Source of the DNA: Stenopsyche tienmushanensis
Lineage: Eukaryota > Arthropoda > Insecta > Trichoptera > Stenopsychidae
Assembly (NCBI GenBank): GCA_008973525.1
Contig: WACJ01000113.1
Location: 310,001-374,000, forward strand
DNA length: 64,000 bases
Direction of reading: 5' to 3'
Positions 49,088 through 60,513 of the stretch are shown in pieces. The position numbers and the translations under genes are program-made. Each line of letters starts with the position of its first letter. Positions within the stretch are counted from its first letter, which is position 1. The notes beneath the pieces were generated by a model, which saw nothing but the letters and a program-made list of their open reading frames with translations, searched no databases and was not told where the DNA came from.

Positions 49088-51697
49088 TTAACCGGTGCTT
49101 CTCGCGCCGGAGCTTGGGGCGGTCCAGTGCTTGGCGTAGAAGCCACCGTGAGCGCATTTAGCGCCGAAACTTAAACAAAACGCGTTGAAGGCGCTGAAGG
49201 CACCAGGACGGGTCACCAGATCTCTGTGCCCCACGGGCCCCTCACATGGCCCGCGAACACGGCACAGAAGCGCCTCTCTTTCGGCCCCCATGCCTTCGCA
49301 GGACCACAGAACATGTTCTGCGTCCATGCTAGGTGCAGTGCATGGGCAATCCGAACGATCCGAGAGCCCAAGTCCCATTAGGTGGGCACTAAAATGGCCA
49401 TGCCCTGTCAGAAATTGCGCTGACCAGTGATTTGGCGCAAACCAATTTGCTCTGAGTCTCCATTCAACGGAGCTCACGAACGCGTGAAGGGGTCGCCCCT
49501 TGCTCGAGTTTGACCACCTGTCCTGCCACGTGCGGGTGGCCGCGTCGCGCGCCCATTTCTTGATGTTATCCTTGAACGGATATTCGTTGATCTCTTCAGC
49601 GGAGAGGCTCGAGTCTCCCACGCTCAGAGCCTCTTTTTTTCTCCATCTGTATACAGCTGCTATTACCTGCAGCTGCAGATCCATTGGAAATACCCCAGCC
49701 AGTACCTGAAGACTGTGCGTGGCCGTCGTGCGGTACGCGCCGGTCATTCTTATCAAGGGGCTGCGTTGCGCAGAGTTCAGTCTGCCGGCAGCGGTGGTAG
49801 ACAACAACTGCTGGTTGTTCCTACGAAGTCTGTGAGCCCAGGCTCCCGCTCCGTACGTCACTATGCTGACGTATATGGCTTGATATGCAATGCGCATACT
49901 GCGCGCGCTGAGGCCCCAATCCGCACCGCAGAGTCTCGACATCTTGCCGAAGGCACCCATCGCCTTCCCGACCGAATCTGAAACATTACAAGAAAAATTC
50001 CCCCCTTTCCCGATTGTGACCCCCAGATAGGTAACTTCTTCATTGAATGGGATCTTTGTGCCGCTCATGGTGATCTTCGGGAGGGTCTTCACAAAATTGC
50101 CGGTATCTCTGGAGCCGTTTTTGCGTCTGCCGCCGCAACCTTTCCTGGAACCCGCTTTTAGGACAAGACCGACGGACTTGCCGGGCGCGAAAGTCAATTT
50201 ATTGAGGACGGCCCATTCCTCCAGCAACCTGGCCGCTGCGTTACCTTTCCTAGTTGCCTCTATGACGGTGTTGCTTGTTATTGTCATAGTCAGGTCGTCA
50301 GCATAAGCGAAGAGCTTGCAACCGCTGGGAAGCTGCAGCTTGAAGACGTCGTCCAGCAGCACGTTCCATAGTATTGGCCCCAGCACGGAGCCCTGCGGGC
50401 ATCCTTTCGACAGCTGCCTCTGGATGATTTCGCCTCCGGCCTGGGCGATGAGCTTCCTGTTGTTGAAGTAGCTGCGTATGAGGGCGACGATGTTCGGCTG
50501 AACTCCGTCTCTCCGCAGCTTCAGCAGGATCATTGGCCACCAAGCATTGTCGAAAGCCCCCTGAACGTCCAGGAACAGCGCATACACGTAGTTGTATTTG
50601 TCCATGCTTTCGTCGACCACCTTCAGGACGCTATTTATCGCGTCCGTCGTGGATTTACCTGGTCTGAAACCAAACTGTCTTTCCGAGAGAGGATTTGTGC
50701 CCTCGTAGACAAGGTTCAGCCGGTTTGCGATTATTCGCTCAAGGATTTTCCCCAAGATGGGGAGGAGCACAATGATCCTGTAGGCTTTGGGCTCGCATGG
50801 AGGTTTGTCGGACTTGGGCTTGGGAAGGACTACTGCTAGTCCCACCTTCCAACAATCCGGAAAAACCCCGCTTCTGAAACACTCCTGGAAGACGTGGCAT
50901 AGGTCCATTTCAACTTTCTTGTATGCGCGTCTGATGATGTGCCCATCCAATCTGTCGGGGCCGGGTGACTTCTTAGGATTGAGGAAGCGGACAATGTCCT
51001 CAATTTCCTCGGCATCTGGTGTGGCTGCGTCTGGACCCTCCGGGGGGACCAGGCTGTCCCTTCTTATCTGCTTGTGAATAGGCAGGTCGTCCTCTGGCAC
51101 ATCGTGTGGGAGGAGCGCGTCGAACAGGTACTGCATCGATTGCGGCAGGGTGACCGCTGTCATCCCGCTGCGCGGGTCGCGAATTCCTGAGCATATAGCT
51201 TTTCGACCAGAAGATACTGCCTTATAGGCTGGTCCCCAGGGACCCGGTTTGCAATGGTCTCTGACATATTCCCTCCACGACCTCAATTTTGCAGCTCCGA
51301 TGTTTCTCCTGTATTCGGCCGCCAGCCGAGCTCTTTCCATGCGTAGCCTCGCTATTTCCGGCGACCCGCTCTTCCTGGCCTCCTGCCACCTTCGGCGAGC
51401 CTTGCGGAGGAGCGCTCTCTGGAGCGACAGGTCAATATTCCACCACGGGGGCTGCAACGTTTTGGCCTCCGACGAGCGACCAAGGCCGGTTTCGGCTGCT
51501 TCCACAATTGCACTGTTTAGGGCCTCCGCGGCACGATCCACACCATTTTCTCTGCAAATTTCCAGGCAGTCGATTTCGTCTATTTTGGCAGCAAGGGGTT
51601 CATCGAGTTCTTCAATGTTTCTTCTCGACCGAAAACGCCGGGGCAGCGCAGGGGCTGATCCAACACCCCCTGCGGCGCCACTCAGCCTGACGTTGAA
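49088..51697 (-). CDS. R1-clade reverse transcriptase polyprotein, N-terminally truncated
   Basis: The frame is open for 869 residues from the truncation point to TAA. No genuine start is present; an internal GTG at 51541 should not be taken as one. Positions counted from that GTG: FLNPKKSPGPD (about 186-196) opens the reverse transcriptase, AYRIIVLLP (253-261), QFGFRPGKST (289-298), LFLDVQGAFDN with a catalytic Asp (322-332), GCPQGSVLGP (380-389), and FAYADDL with the catalytic Asp pair (411-417). The thumb and connector follow, then a C-terminal zinc knuckle CPC..H..C (residues 732-748), typical of R1-clade ORF2. In R1-type elements the protein nicks DNA and copies the element RNA there; here the endonuclease domain is lost. 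One oddity is RII instead of the usual RPI. All other core motifs look intact. Confidence 0.93.
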   Translation of the reverse strand, partial: FNVRLSGAAGGVGSAPALPRRFRSRRNIEELDEPLAAKIDEIDCLEICRENGVDRAAEALNSAIVEAAETGLGRSSEAKTLQPPWWNIDLSLQRALLRKARRRWQEARKSGSPEIARLRMERARLAAEYRRNIGAAKLRSWREYVRDHCKPGPWGPAYKAVSSGRKAICSGIRDPRSGMTAVTLPQSMQYLFDALLPHDVPEDDLPIHKQIRRDSLVPPEGPDAATPDAEEIEDIVRFLNPKKSPGPDRLDGHIIRRAYKKVEMDLCHVFQECFRSGVFPDCWKVGLAVVLPKPKSDKPPCEPKAYRIIVLLPILGKILERIIANRLNLVYEGTNPLSERQFGFRPGKSTTDAINSVLKVVDESMDKYNYVYALFLDVQGAFDNAWWPMILLKLRRDGVQPNIVALIRSYFNNRKLIAQAGGEIIQRQLSKGCPQGSVLGPILWNVLLDDVFKLQLPSGCKLFAYADDLTMTITSNTVIEATRKGNAAARLLEEWAVLNKLTFAPGKSVGLVLKAGSRKGCGGRRKNGSRDTGNFVKTLPKITMSGTKIPFNEEVTYLGVTIGKGGNFSCNVSDSVGKAMGAFGKMSRLCGADWGLSARSMRIAYQAIYVSIVTYGAGAWAHRLRRNNQQLLSTTAAGRLNSAQRSPLIRMTGAYRTTATHSLQVLAGVFPMDLQLQVIAAVYRWRKKEALSVGDSSLSAEEINEYPFKDNIKKWARDAATRTWQDRWSNSSKGRPLHAFVSSVEWRLRANWFAPNHWSAQFLTGHGHFSAHLMGLGLSDRSDCPCTAPSMDAEHVLWSCEGMGAEREALLCRVRGPCEGPVGHRDLVTRPGAFSAFNAFCLSFGAKCAHGGFYAKHWTAPSSGARSTG

Positions 51698-51709
51698 AAT
51701 AGTAGCTAT
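51698..51709. repeat. Target-site duplication, right copy (R1-clade element)
   Basis: Exact AATAGTAGCTAT copy next to the truncated 5' end of the element. It fixes the 5' junction at 51697/51698. Confidence 0.92.
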
Positions 51710-53359
51710 GTATAAATCTTACCGAATCGCCCTAATTTTGTTGTTTGAAGGGTTTTATGGAATTTAGAGTTTAAAAAATTCGGGGTCCTTGTGTTTCGAA
51801 AAAAAAAGGATATTTTTATACCGTGGCCTGTGTATTTTACTTCCATCAGTCTTTTTCAATAAACTCGTTCCTTAATGTCATTCATTTGTATAAGGCGCGG
51901 TCTTAATAAAGTTATCATTTGATAAAATTGAATAGACGTTTTACCATTAAAAATATTATGATGTAAAATGTAAAAGTTAATTAAACGACGTTTTTGGTGT
52001 GACAAATTGCTTCATCCATAGAATCACTTTTTTTGAAATCACGGAACATTAAACGATTTTCATTTCCGTATCAAGTTTTAAGAATAGAAAACTGTTTTTA
52101 CCTTGATCAAACCGAACCTCGATATTGGTCGTGTTCAAGTTTAAAAAATTAATTAAACCTATCTATAGACGCGTTCAATTATGTATGGCGTAACAGCAAA
52201 ATTGTACATTAGGTAATCGCCGAGTGATGTATTATTCCATTTTTCGATTAATAAAATATATTCTTAATGGAAATGTCAATCGGATGGAATTAGGGGATGT
52301 AGAATTATTTAAGTAGTGAATAATTTCGTAGGTAATTAATTACATTAATTATTATCAAAGTGAGGCTTAATTCCTTTTTTCCTCTTTGAGTCGTATTCGG
52401 AAAGCGACGACAACTTTTCCATTTCGTCGAGAAAAATGTAATTAAAGCATAGATTGGATCCCCTTCGCAGGGGGCTGGGTATAAAATAATAATTTCGTCC
52501 CTATCTATTCCCGGTACTAAGCTGCCTGGAGATTCATCTCGTCGTCGTGCACCAGCTCGAATTTAATTTAGAAATCGTAAAGTCAAACCATACCGCCGAG
52601 CCATTGTGGGAGAGTGGTCTTTTTGAAGTTTTAGCAGGACCGCAGCGAACTACTCGTGCGAAAGACAAGAATAATGGGCCCAAGATGAATCCTGGGTTTG
52701 ATTTTCATTCCGCTTAATATTATTGCAGACTTATTTGAAATTTATACTGACGCCTTAGAGATATTTCTTAATATTCAGAAGGAATGGAGTACCCATCAAT
52801 AAACACCAACTCGGATATTAGGTTCAAACTTTGCGGAATTAAATTCATCTCGTGAAATATACGCTTTCAACTGCAGCTCTTTGCCAATGCGAAAATTTTC
52901 GTCGTAGTAAACACAGAAACTACAAAGTAAGAAACGCGATTCGGGAAATAGAATTTTTCCACCGCCTCAAGTACTGCAATGACCATACATAGTGGAGAGC
53001 TTTCATGAACTACGGGACACCTTTTATAAGCATTCCTTTGGGTTTATTGCGAAATGTTGCTTCATTTTATTGCAAAAGATGTCAGCGCAACGTGTATTAA
53101 CGAAAACTATGTCGTGTACTGCATAATAAAAACCCTAAAATTTCAAAGTTATATCTGGTTCTTTATACTAAAATTTAGCAGTTTGTACTGGGTGTTGCCT
53201 GGATTCATTTTAATGATGTTTTGTAAAAATATGAATTTGCGCTACTATAAGATGATGGTTTGTGATTGATTCCAAAGTATAACATCTTATCAAAAACAAA
53301 CACACATACTTACCTATTCTGCATTTCTCAAATTTATCATTTAATTTTAACTTGAAATA
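51710..53359. other. Intergenic, no gene recognised
   Basis: No coding family recognised. An island at about 52390-52700 is more GC-balanced and includes CCCC-TTCGCA-GGGG (52459-52473) followed by GGGTATAAAAT, a promoter-like arrangement without an obvious gene. The frame at 53054-53269 is short and matches nothing known. Confidence 0.4.
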
Positions 53360-54165
53360 TTAGGTTGAGTCAAAAATAGTTGCCGGCGAAATAAAAAACG
53401 TTATAATTATTCGGTTTTACCTTTGATGAGTCATTCATATTAGTGAGTATAGGGTATCATTAAATAGGTATGAGTCTCATCAGTCTTTCGATAACAGTTA
53501 ACCGTGTCACTTTTTTATGTTATAGTATATTTTTACCAATAAATGGAAACGATTTGGGAGCTGAAACAAGGCAACAGTGGTATGACTACGGCTAAAAAAA
53601 TATGCAATGTATACTGTGAAGCAGCAATGACAGAACTTACAGTAAGAAATTGATTTTAAAATTTTACTAGGGAGATGGGACCCTGAAAGATGAACCAATG
53701 GTAGGGGATATTTAAAGGTGCTATTGGAATAAAAATCACGTCAATCAACAAGGGAATTTTCAGGGAAGCTAAATACGTCACAATCAACCATTTGCTGGCA
53801 CTTGGAAAAATTGAGGAAGATTAGCAAATTGAGTGTGTGGGTGCTACATAATCTTAGTGAAGGCAATTAAAAAAAACCGCATGTCTATTGCCACAAGTCA
53901 TCTCACGGCGAAAAATTGAGTCATTTTTGAACAGAATAATTTCTGGAGATGAAAAATGAGTAATATATGATAATGTTGTACGTTAAAGATAGTGGCTTGA
54001 TAAAGATCACCCACCTTTACCGGATCATAAAACCAATATTCATGATATTTTTTAACTGTGTGTATGGTGGGTTCGTCGAGGCATAATCCACCACAAGCTT
54101 ATAAATCGAAATGAAACAATCAGTGCCGATAAATACACTCAACAGCTACAACGTGTAAAAACTTA
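53360..54165 (+). mobile_element. Mariner element, copy 2, 3'-truncated
   Basis: Begins TTAGGTTGAGTCAAAAATAG next to a TA, matching the terminal repeat at 8257. The 5' UTR and transposase body then track the minus-strand copy over about 800 bp. For example, AACAGTTAACC..TCAC is followed by KRQWLDKDHPPLP and NIHDI. Similarity stops near 54160, after the CAACAGCTACAACGTG block, so the HDN and PSD catalytic regions and right terminal repeat are missing. It lies inverted relative to copy 1, about 45 kb away. Confidence 0.8.
53540..54160 (+). pseudogene. Mariner transposase pseudogene (copy 2)
   Basis: Readable blocks on the plus strand: SQSTICWHLEKL (helix-turn-helix region, about 53775-53815), VWVLHNLSEGN (the WVPHxL-type linker motif, about 53840-53870), ISGDEK-stop-VIYDNVVRKRQWLDKDHPPLP (first catalytic Asp, with TGA where Trp is expected, about 53940-54020), and YTQQLQRV (about 54134). 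Several frameshifts lie in the N-terminal part. The C-terminal catalytic half is absent, so it is non-functional. Confidence 0.75.
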
Positions 54166-54597
54166 AAATTTATTTATTCATATATTCTCTTTGTCTACTT
54201 GAAATATATTTACAGTATCTCATTCTATTACAGTTAGCTTTCACAGATAAAATGTGTACATAAAGTTTCGAGAAGTATTTCAACATCGCGTAAAAGACAA
54301 TTCCCCAGTGCTTTCATTGGGTGGGCGTGAAATAATACGAACCCCGTACACGTATGCAACTTTGGTAGAAATGTAATATCAACATCCATCGCGTATGCAA
54401 TCAATTTGTAGACAAAGTCTGTATACAGTCTTTCTGATCTATCGCTAAATAGCATCATTGAAATTCGAGAGAACTACTTATTGACGTGTACCCATCATCG
54501 AATCCTTTATCTATCAATGAAGCCTATTTTGTCTATAAATTGTATCTTTAAGACCATTCATCTTAAAGGGCTACTAATTCTAGATTCCAAAGCAAAG

Positions 54598-54720
54598 GTC
54601 TATATAGATGTTTAGATCTTGGACTACTTTTATTAAGGATTCACATTCAGTTTTTGGGGAAAAAATCACCATACTAATAAATTTGGGAGATCGGATTTTG
54701 CATAGATTTTAAATAAGTTT
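54598..54720 (+). repeat. SINE-like repeat, partial copy E
   Basis: GGACTACTTTTATTAAGGATTC followed by AATTTGGGAGATCGGATTTT parallels GGACTCTTATTACAATGG..AATTTGGAAGATTGGGTTTT at 24253-24340. The 3' core (CAACAATAATTA) is not seen. Similarity judged by eye. Confidence 0.3.
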
Positions 54721-55736
54721 AATGTTTGATATCTAATTTTTGATCGTTTTTACATGCTTACATTATTGTCTGGCTATTTACGTAAATGAAAAATAAAAAT
54801 GTCTATTCCTGATGCCATAATGATTCTTTATATTATTTTGCATTCGATATGGAATGAATCTACGGATCTGAATTTCATTGAAAATTATTATATAAAATAA
54901 AACTACATTTCGTCTTCGTCATTTTGGTAAGATTAATTCAAAAAATGTCATTACACAGAGTATTATTATAATTTCTCCCATTCATAGCTCGTGTATTAAA
55001 TCGGTAGTCTCCATATTTCTTGTTAAAACGGGTCAACAAAATTTATTGGGCAGGCGTTAAGAATCACACCATGGGGGCAGATAAATGAACCCCCGGTCTA
55101 CCGACCTATATTTTGATCAAAATTTTAACATGTATATTTTCCAACCCTGTCCGAGATAAATGATTGCTCCTTTGAACGAATCCAAACGTAGAAATCTCTC
55201 CTCGCCCATATTTATAGCGTTGGGTTTCTAACGGCGTTGTTATTTTCATTGTGGCTTGGTATAAATGTTTTTTCTGCGTAAAGTATCCCATAAGTGCATC
55301 TTCGTAGGCGGCCTTCTGTAAGCTTCGGTTTGCTTATTCAACAATTAAATAACATAAATATTTGTAGAACAGCCGGCATCTTGCGATCCAAGGAAGAAGC
55401 TCGCAACAAAAGCTTACGCTTGAGGTATTCCGAATATTGTTATAGCTTCGTAATAAATACATAATGCGACTTTACAGGCCAGTATTTAATTTGAATCTCG
55501 ATCCAAACATTCTAAATAATCACCCATCATTTAATTATTTCAATGCGCGATCCATCTATTAACACATTTGTCAGTAGATAACCGTAATAACAGGCGAAAA
55601 CTAAGATTACGCGCAAGACACATGCATTTATATAAATTATATTAACTTCTAAGGAATTCAAGATATTTTTGACTACATTACTGATCAACAGAAATCGTCA
55701 TTACTGTATCCCAGAACTTATATAAAATATACGTGT

Positions 55737-55792
55737 TATGCGATACAATAATAGTATTATATATATATTGTAGCTATATATTATATCGCATA
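55737..55792. repeat. Imperfect palindrome
   Basis: TATGCGATA (55737-55745) and TATCGCATA (55784-55792) form perfect 9-bp arms. After one mismatch, four more pairs extend the stem. The interior is TA-rich. It could be a small foldback element or a cruciform-prone site. Confidence 0.45.
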
Positions 55793-56522
55793 CTGTGATA
55801 TTATATATAGCCCTGCCCTCGATCATAGAAAGGCATGCAAACAAAATGCTGCTTGCGACCAATTCGTTTTCAGTGTTCGCCTTTCCTTAAAACGATCACG
55901 CATGGAATAGGTTAATATTACATATTGTTTCCAAGAACATTTTTTCATAACAGCTGTAAAATGATCCAATGATCTGAGCGCGTTATTTACATGTTACAAG
56001 CCATGTGTCGTTTTTTTTTCTTTCTACTCTTGTATAGTTCAATTCGCAATGATCTCAATGCGTTCCGGGATTTCTACATATGCGATTATTTTCTCATCAT
56101 TTCGGCTTACTTCACACATGGTTTGTTGCATAAACAAAGAGATTCGCATATAAGTTCTATAAACATCCCACGGGAATATTAAGGCAGAGTACATTCTGAT
56201 TTTCAGTGGAATCATCACAAACCTGTGGGTGGCATTTAGATGACCTCATTTCAATCAACATGTTATAAACAATCACAAACAACGCACTTATTAATTAATG
56301 AATTTGCTGATTCTATCCACGATAAAACACACCATTAATCCCATATAAAGATGACGTACTTAAGCTAAACGATATGTATATTATTCATAATCCAGTGATA
56401 TTTTTATTTAGATGAACATATTTCATACTATATGATCTAAGCAATCATCAATAATCAAATTGTTTTAATATATATTTTTAATAAATTTATTCAAAGTCAA
56501 TAATTCTTCATTTTTGTAAAAA

Positions 56523-56795
56523 TAAGAGTTTGTTGGATTATCATAAAGTATCTTATAATAAAGTTTCGGGTTCAATCCTAATTGTAGAATAAAAAAAGAT
56601 CAATTTTGGTTCATCCTAGTTTCTTGGATCCGATAAAAGTATTGAGATGGACTGGATTTACAACAATAGCTAAAATATAATTTAAAATTGATGATAATAT
56701 TGGTGTCCATTTATAGATTCACCTCATTCATTCAACTACCTAAAATTCAAATAATTCAATTCTAGTACAATCATATGTAGAAGACTAATGGAAAA
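56523..56795 (+). repeat. SINE-like dispersed repeat, copy C
   Basis: Contains GGGTTCAATCC at 56568-56578, the best pol III box-B match in the family. It also has TTCATCCTAGTTTCTTGGATC, AAAGTATTGAGATGG and the core GGATTTACAACAATAGCTAA (about 56654-56673), aligned with the copies at 5322 and 24236. The TCAAATAATTC block recurs downstream. A box B near the 5' end followed by an unrelated body is the usual SINE layout. Confidence 0.5.
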
Positions 56796-59700
56796 TCCTT
56801 TCCCTATAAAAGTCTTCTATGGATATTGTCTGCATTTGATAAGGAATGTAGCACATTAAGAAGGAAAATATCCTTTTAAGATCATACAATATCCTTAAAA
56901 TATTTATTTTAACAGTCTCTTGTTAGGTTTGTATCAATTATTGATCCACAAAGAGCAGAAAAACAGTGAATTTTAAATTTATTACAGAAATTATTTGGTC
57001 TTAAAATCTCGATCTTCTTCATGAAATATATTTATTTTAGTATAATTTACCATGAAAATATTTTTATTTTACTATTAAATAATATTTCAACATCGTCGTT
57101 ATATGAGACATAATATTTGCAAAGCAATTATTTTTGTATGAAACCAATGTCACATATTCGATATCGTTTTAAAAATAATAAAATATTTTATTTTTATTAT
57201 ATGTTAATCGAAAATAGTACATTTTCTTTTGGCTTTGTTTATTTGAAGAATTCGCTTCTTTGTTATTTTTATACTGCCTTACAAAATCCCCGTAAAAATT
57301 ATACATCTACTGAATTGTAATGAAATTTCGGCCTCGAATGAGGGTTATGCTTACGTTTTATTCAGAAAAAAGGTATTCGGCTCTAATTCAAATAGCGTTT
57401 CTACAATTTTTTACAACAAAGCATTGTTTCGGATACTTTCCGCGCGCCTTTGATGCAAATTCTATGAGCAATCAGTCTATTTCCAATCCTTTCAAACATG
57501 CGATCAAATCAATCCCCTTCTTCCTGGAGTCGAATTTTTTGAATTGGATAAATTCTTATCTCGGCGTCATTATTTTATTCAGCATTTTCAAAGCATTTTT
57601 AAAAATCCTTTTTAGTAAAGTCTTCAAAGGTAGTAAATTTTCCCGTCAGGAAAATATCTGACGCCAGAAGTTCATTCGTGAATCGTACAAGCCTCTTACG
57701 GAATATCATTGTCTGTCTGTAATACAATAATATTCATCAAAGAGAATCCCTTCGTTTGTTATTGGAAAAAGAATGAGAATGATTTTCGATGGGGAGGGAT
57801 CAAATATTTTTGCCGACGGCTCAATTTGTTCTCTTTAACCTAAGAATGGATAGTAAATATAATCACGCTTGAGAATTAATTTTATAAGACATAGGAATTA
57901 TTCAAGTATGATTACATTTCATCTCGTTAGTTTTAATTCAAACACTTAGTTATAACTATCAAAAAACTTTAAGAGATTATATTTTGATGTTTCAGTTATA
58001 AAATAATATCTCTCTGTTTGGTTAAAATAATTTGTACATTTTTAATTGTTTTTATCAGTCAGTGTTTATACGACGTAAATCAGGAAATCTATCACGTCTT
58101 CATGATTGTGGACATTAAAAACAGTTTTCGAAATCTAAATTATTCTACATCCTTAGCTATTAAATCTAGAAAGCTGCTTTTTTGTTTACAAGTAGTTTAC
58201 ATTAATTATTGTTAAATAATCATCTTCTACTTTCGATACAAGGTGGCTAAGGATTTGGTAGACGTGGCTAAAGTTGTACCATGGCAACTTGATTGAAGTA
58301 TTACAACTTTCAAATCAGTGCAATATTAAGTACATTTATTTATTATAAGCAGCTATAACATACTTTCAGTCTTGTAGGTATAAGTCATATATGTATTACA
58401 GGTCTCAATAATTACTACGACTTTTTCACTTTAAACTTTTATCTTTTTCATTTGGAATCATTTAGCTATTTCATTAAAATAAAATCTACGGGCTTATTGA
58501 GTAATGTGTTAATGTAATAATGGTCAAGTTACATTAAAATTTAAATGCGTGCGCACCCAAGATCAATAAAAATCCTGTTAAATTAACGTATTCATTAAAA
58601 TACATACAAATTTTGTATTCACACACAAACGAACTGTTTAATCAGAGATTAAAGACTGTATATTCCAGATTTTTTTTGCACAAAAGCATTTTATCCATGA
58701 ATGGTTGAATATAGAATGCGTATGTAAGCAAAGTAAATATTATTTATTATTCGCATGTGGTTAACCCAGATATGCCCACGCGATTCTATTCCTCAATAAC
58801 TAAATTTATTGCTCTAGAGGCAAATAATATCACACAGTTGACTTTGATTTTTTTTATTGTGTCTATAAATTATTCACAATAGATTCTTCTAGCCTCTGTT
58901 GCGTTAGAATTTACAAAAAATTGCTTATCTGAATGGTCTATATATATGTAAGTTAATGGACATATTTTGGTCAACATTGGGGATATTATTCATGCAAATG
59001 CACATGGTTTTTTATTAATTTGAATATTTTTATTGTTTCAGGTAATTGCACATTTATATCTGGATTTTATCATTGTATTGCCATCAAATTTGAAATCATG
59101 TAAGTATTTATAAAGCTTAACTTTTTGTGTGCAAAATTCACAATTACACATCTAACAATAAGTTCAAAATTATACAATGTAACGGCTAGAATGAAAAAAA
59201 TTCTACATTTAGAAGATAATTATTTTTTAATGTCTTGAAACGTATTCCACTTAATTTTATTTATGTTGACTACTGAACATGTCAAATATGAAAGTCAATT
59301 TACATGAAACTTTCGTCTCAAGTAGAATGGTTCGGTTATTAAGTTTTGACTTTACCCTTTCTGCTCGAGCAGACCTATTATCGTTAGATATGGGTGGTGC
59401 CAAGTTGATGTAGAAATTTCACAATTGATGTGTGAGCCAATTAGTACTTTTGACTAACGATCTGTACCATGCTGTACGAAAGGATAGCATTTTCTTCAAA
59501 TCACAATTTCGTTATATCAAAATTATCCAGGAGGAAATTAATTTTGCCATTCTAATAATACTTCAGTCGCTTACTTTTGTAGTTGCGAACAATGAAACTT
59601 GGAGCGGCTCTGTTCTCGTTATATGAAATATTGTTTGAAGTTTTCCTACCAGTTTATTTGAAAATGTTATAATAAATATGAAATCTCCTCTCAGACGGCC

Positions 59701-60491
59701 TACCTCCCTTGTACTCTTGTGTTGGTGATTTTATTATTTATTAAGGGTATATATCATTTTTTGTCTTGATGTTCATGAATAATATTTAGTTATTAGCGGC
59801 TTGTTTGTTCGCTCAAAAGAAAGTTTATCTATGGCGTCGTAGTGCTAAATCAAATCAGTGTACGCCTGAATCTTCATTATTTTATGGCATATCATGTGAA
59901 TTAATAATATGATTAATAATATATGGCGGGATTATGTAACAGAATTGTTTCCGAATTATCTGTAATTAAATGCCTCCTAGAATTTGCTAATAACGAACCC
60001 TCAAAACCTATAATTTATTTCGTAAATGAACCAAAATTCATTATTAGTTATTCGATGTTTTGCAAATAAATAACCCTTAATATATTACGATAATATATTT
60101 TAATACTGGCGTGGAAATTTATAGGTTGAAGTTATATTTTATTTTAGATTTGAGGATGATTACATAATAATCCTTAGATTCAAAACATATATTTCAATGT
60201 ACATAAAGTGATATTTCGAATCAAGTTTATTGAACCTACAATAAGTCAATTTGTTATTATTTCCAATCGAATATGCTTAATTTTGTAGTAAATTAATATT
60301 CCAATTTTGAAAACTATATTACGTTTCGGTCACCATAGAAAGCTTGAGTACTTTTCAAAATGTTTTTTTTTGTATATAGAAACATTCCATCTATTTACGT
60401 AAACATGGATATGTTAGCATGTCTGACATAATAGTAAAAAAGGAAATGCTTTACCTCTACAATAGTGATGTCAAACCCATTCTAAATCAAA

Positions 60492-60513
60492 ATATATATA
60501 TATATATATATAT
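60492..60513. repeat. (TA)n microsatellite
   Basis: Eleven uninterrupted AT dinucleotides. Likely to be length-polymorphic. Confidence 0.9.

Larger units (their letters stand above)
48733..51697 (-). mobile_element. 5'-truncated R1-clade non-LTR retrotransposon
   Basis: A 2965-bp GC-rich insertion in AT-rich DNA, bounded by a perfect 12-bp target-site duplication. In the element's own sense it runs from the truncated 5' end at 51697, through one long reading frame (stop at 49088-49090), a 3' UTR of about 333 bp, and a final run of 22 T (plus-strand A run at 48733-48754). Endonuclease and the gag-like first ORF are missing. The flanks are not 28S rDNA, so this is either a non-rDNA member of the clade or an off-target insertion. 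The undamaged frame and exact duplications imply a young insertion. Without promoter and endonuclease it should be unable to move itself. Confidence 0.92.
54166..56522. other. Intergenic with minor repeats
   Basis: Contains a probable partial SINE-like copy near 54598-54720 and a palindromic stem-loop at 55737-55792. The minus-strand frames at 54234-54458 and 55106-55291 match no family. No recognised gene. Confidence 0.4.

Noticed and set aside
49185..51767. Plus-strand and other-frame open frames across the R1-clade element (for example 51249-51767, 50787-51077)
   Set aside because: They are antisense or out-of-frame shadows of the GC-rich reverse-transcriptase frame and have no family features.
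57117..57661. Two adjacent frames overlapping at TAATG, suggestive of coupled genes
   Set aside because: Stop-start overlaps are bacterial-style and frequent by chance in AT-rich DNA; neither product resembles a protein family.
58018..58215. Frame beginning with a hydrophobic leader (VKIICTFLIVFISQC)
   Set aside because: The first codon is TTG, there is no nearby ATG, and the rest is low-information AT-driven sequence.
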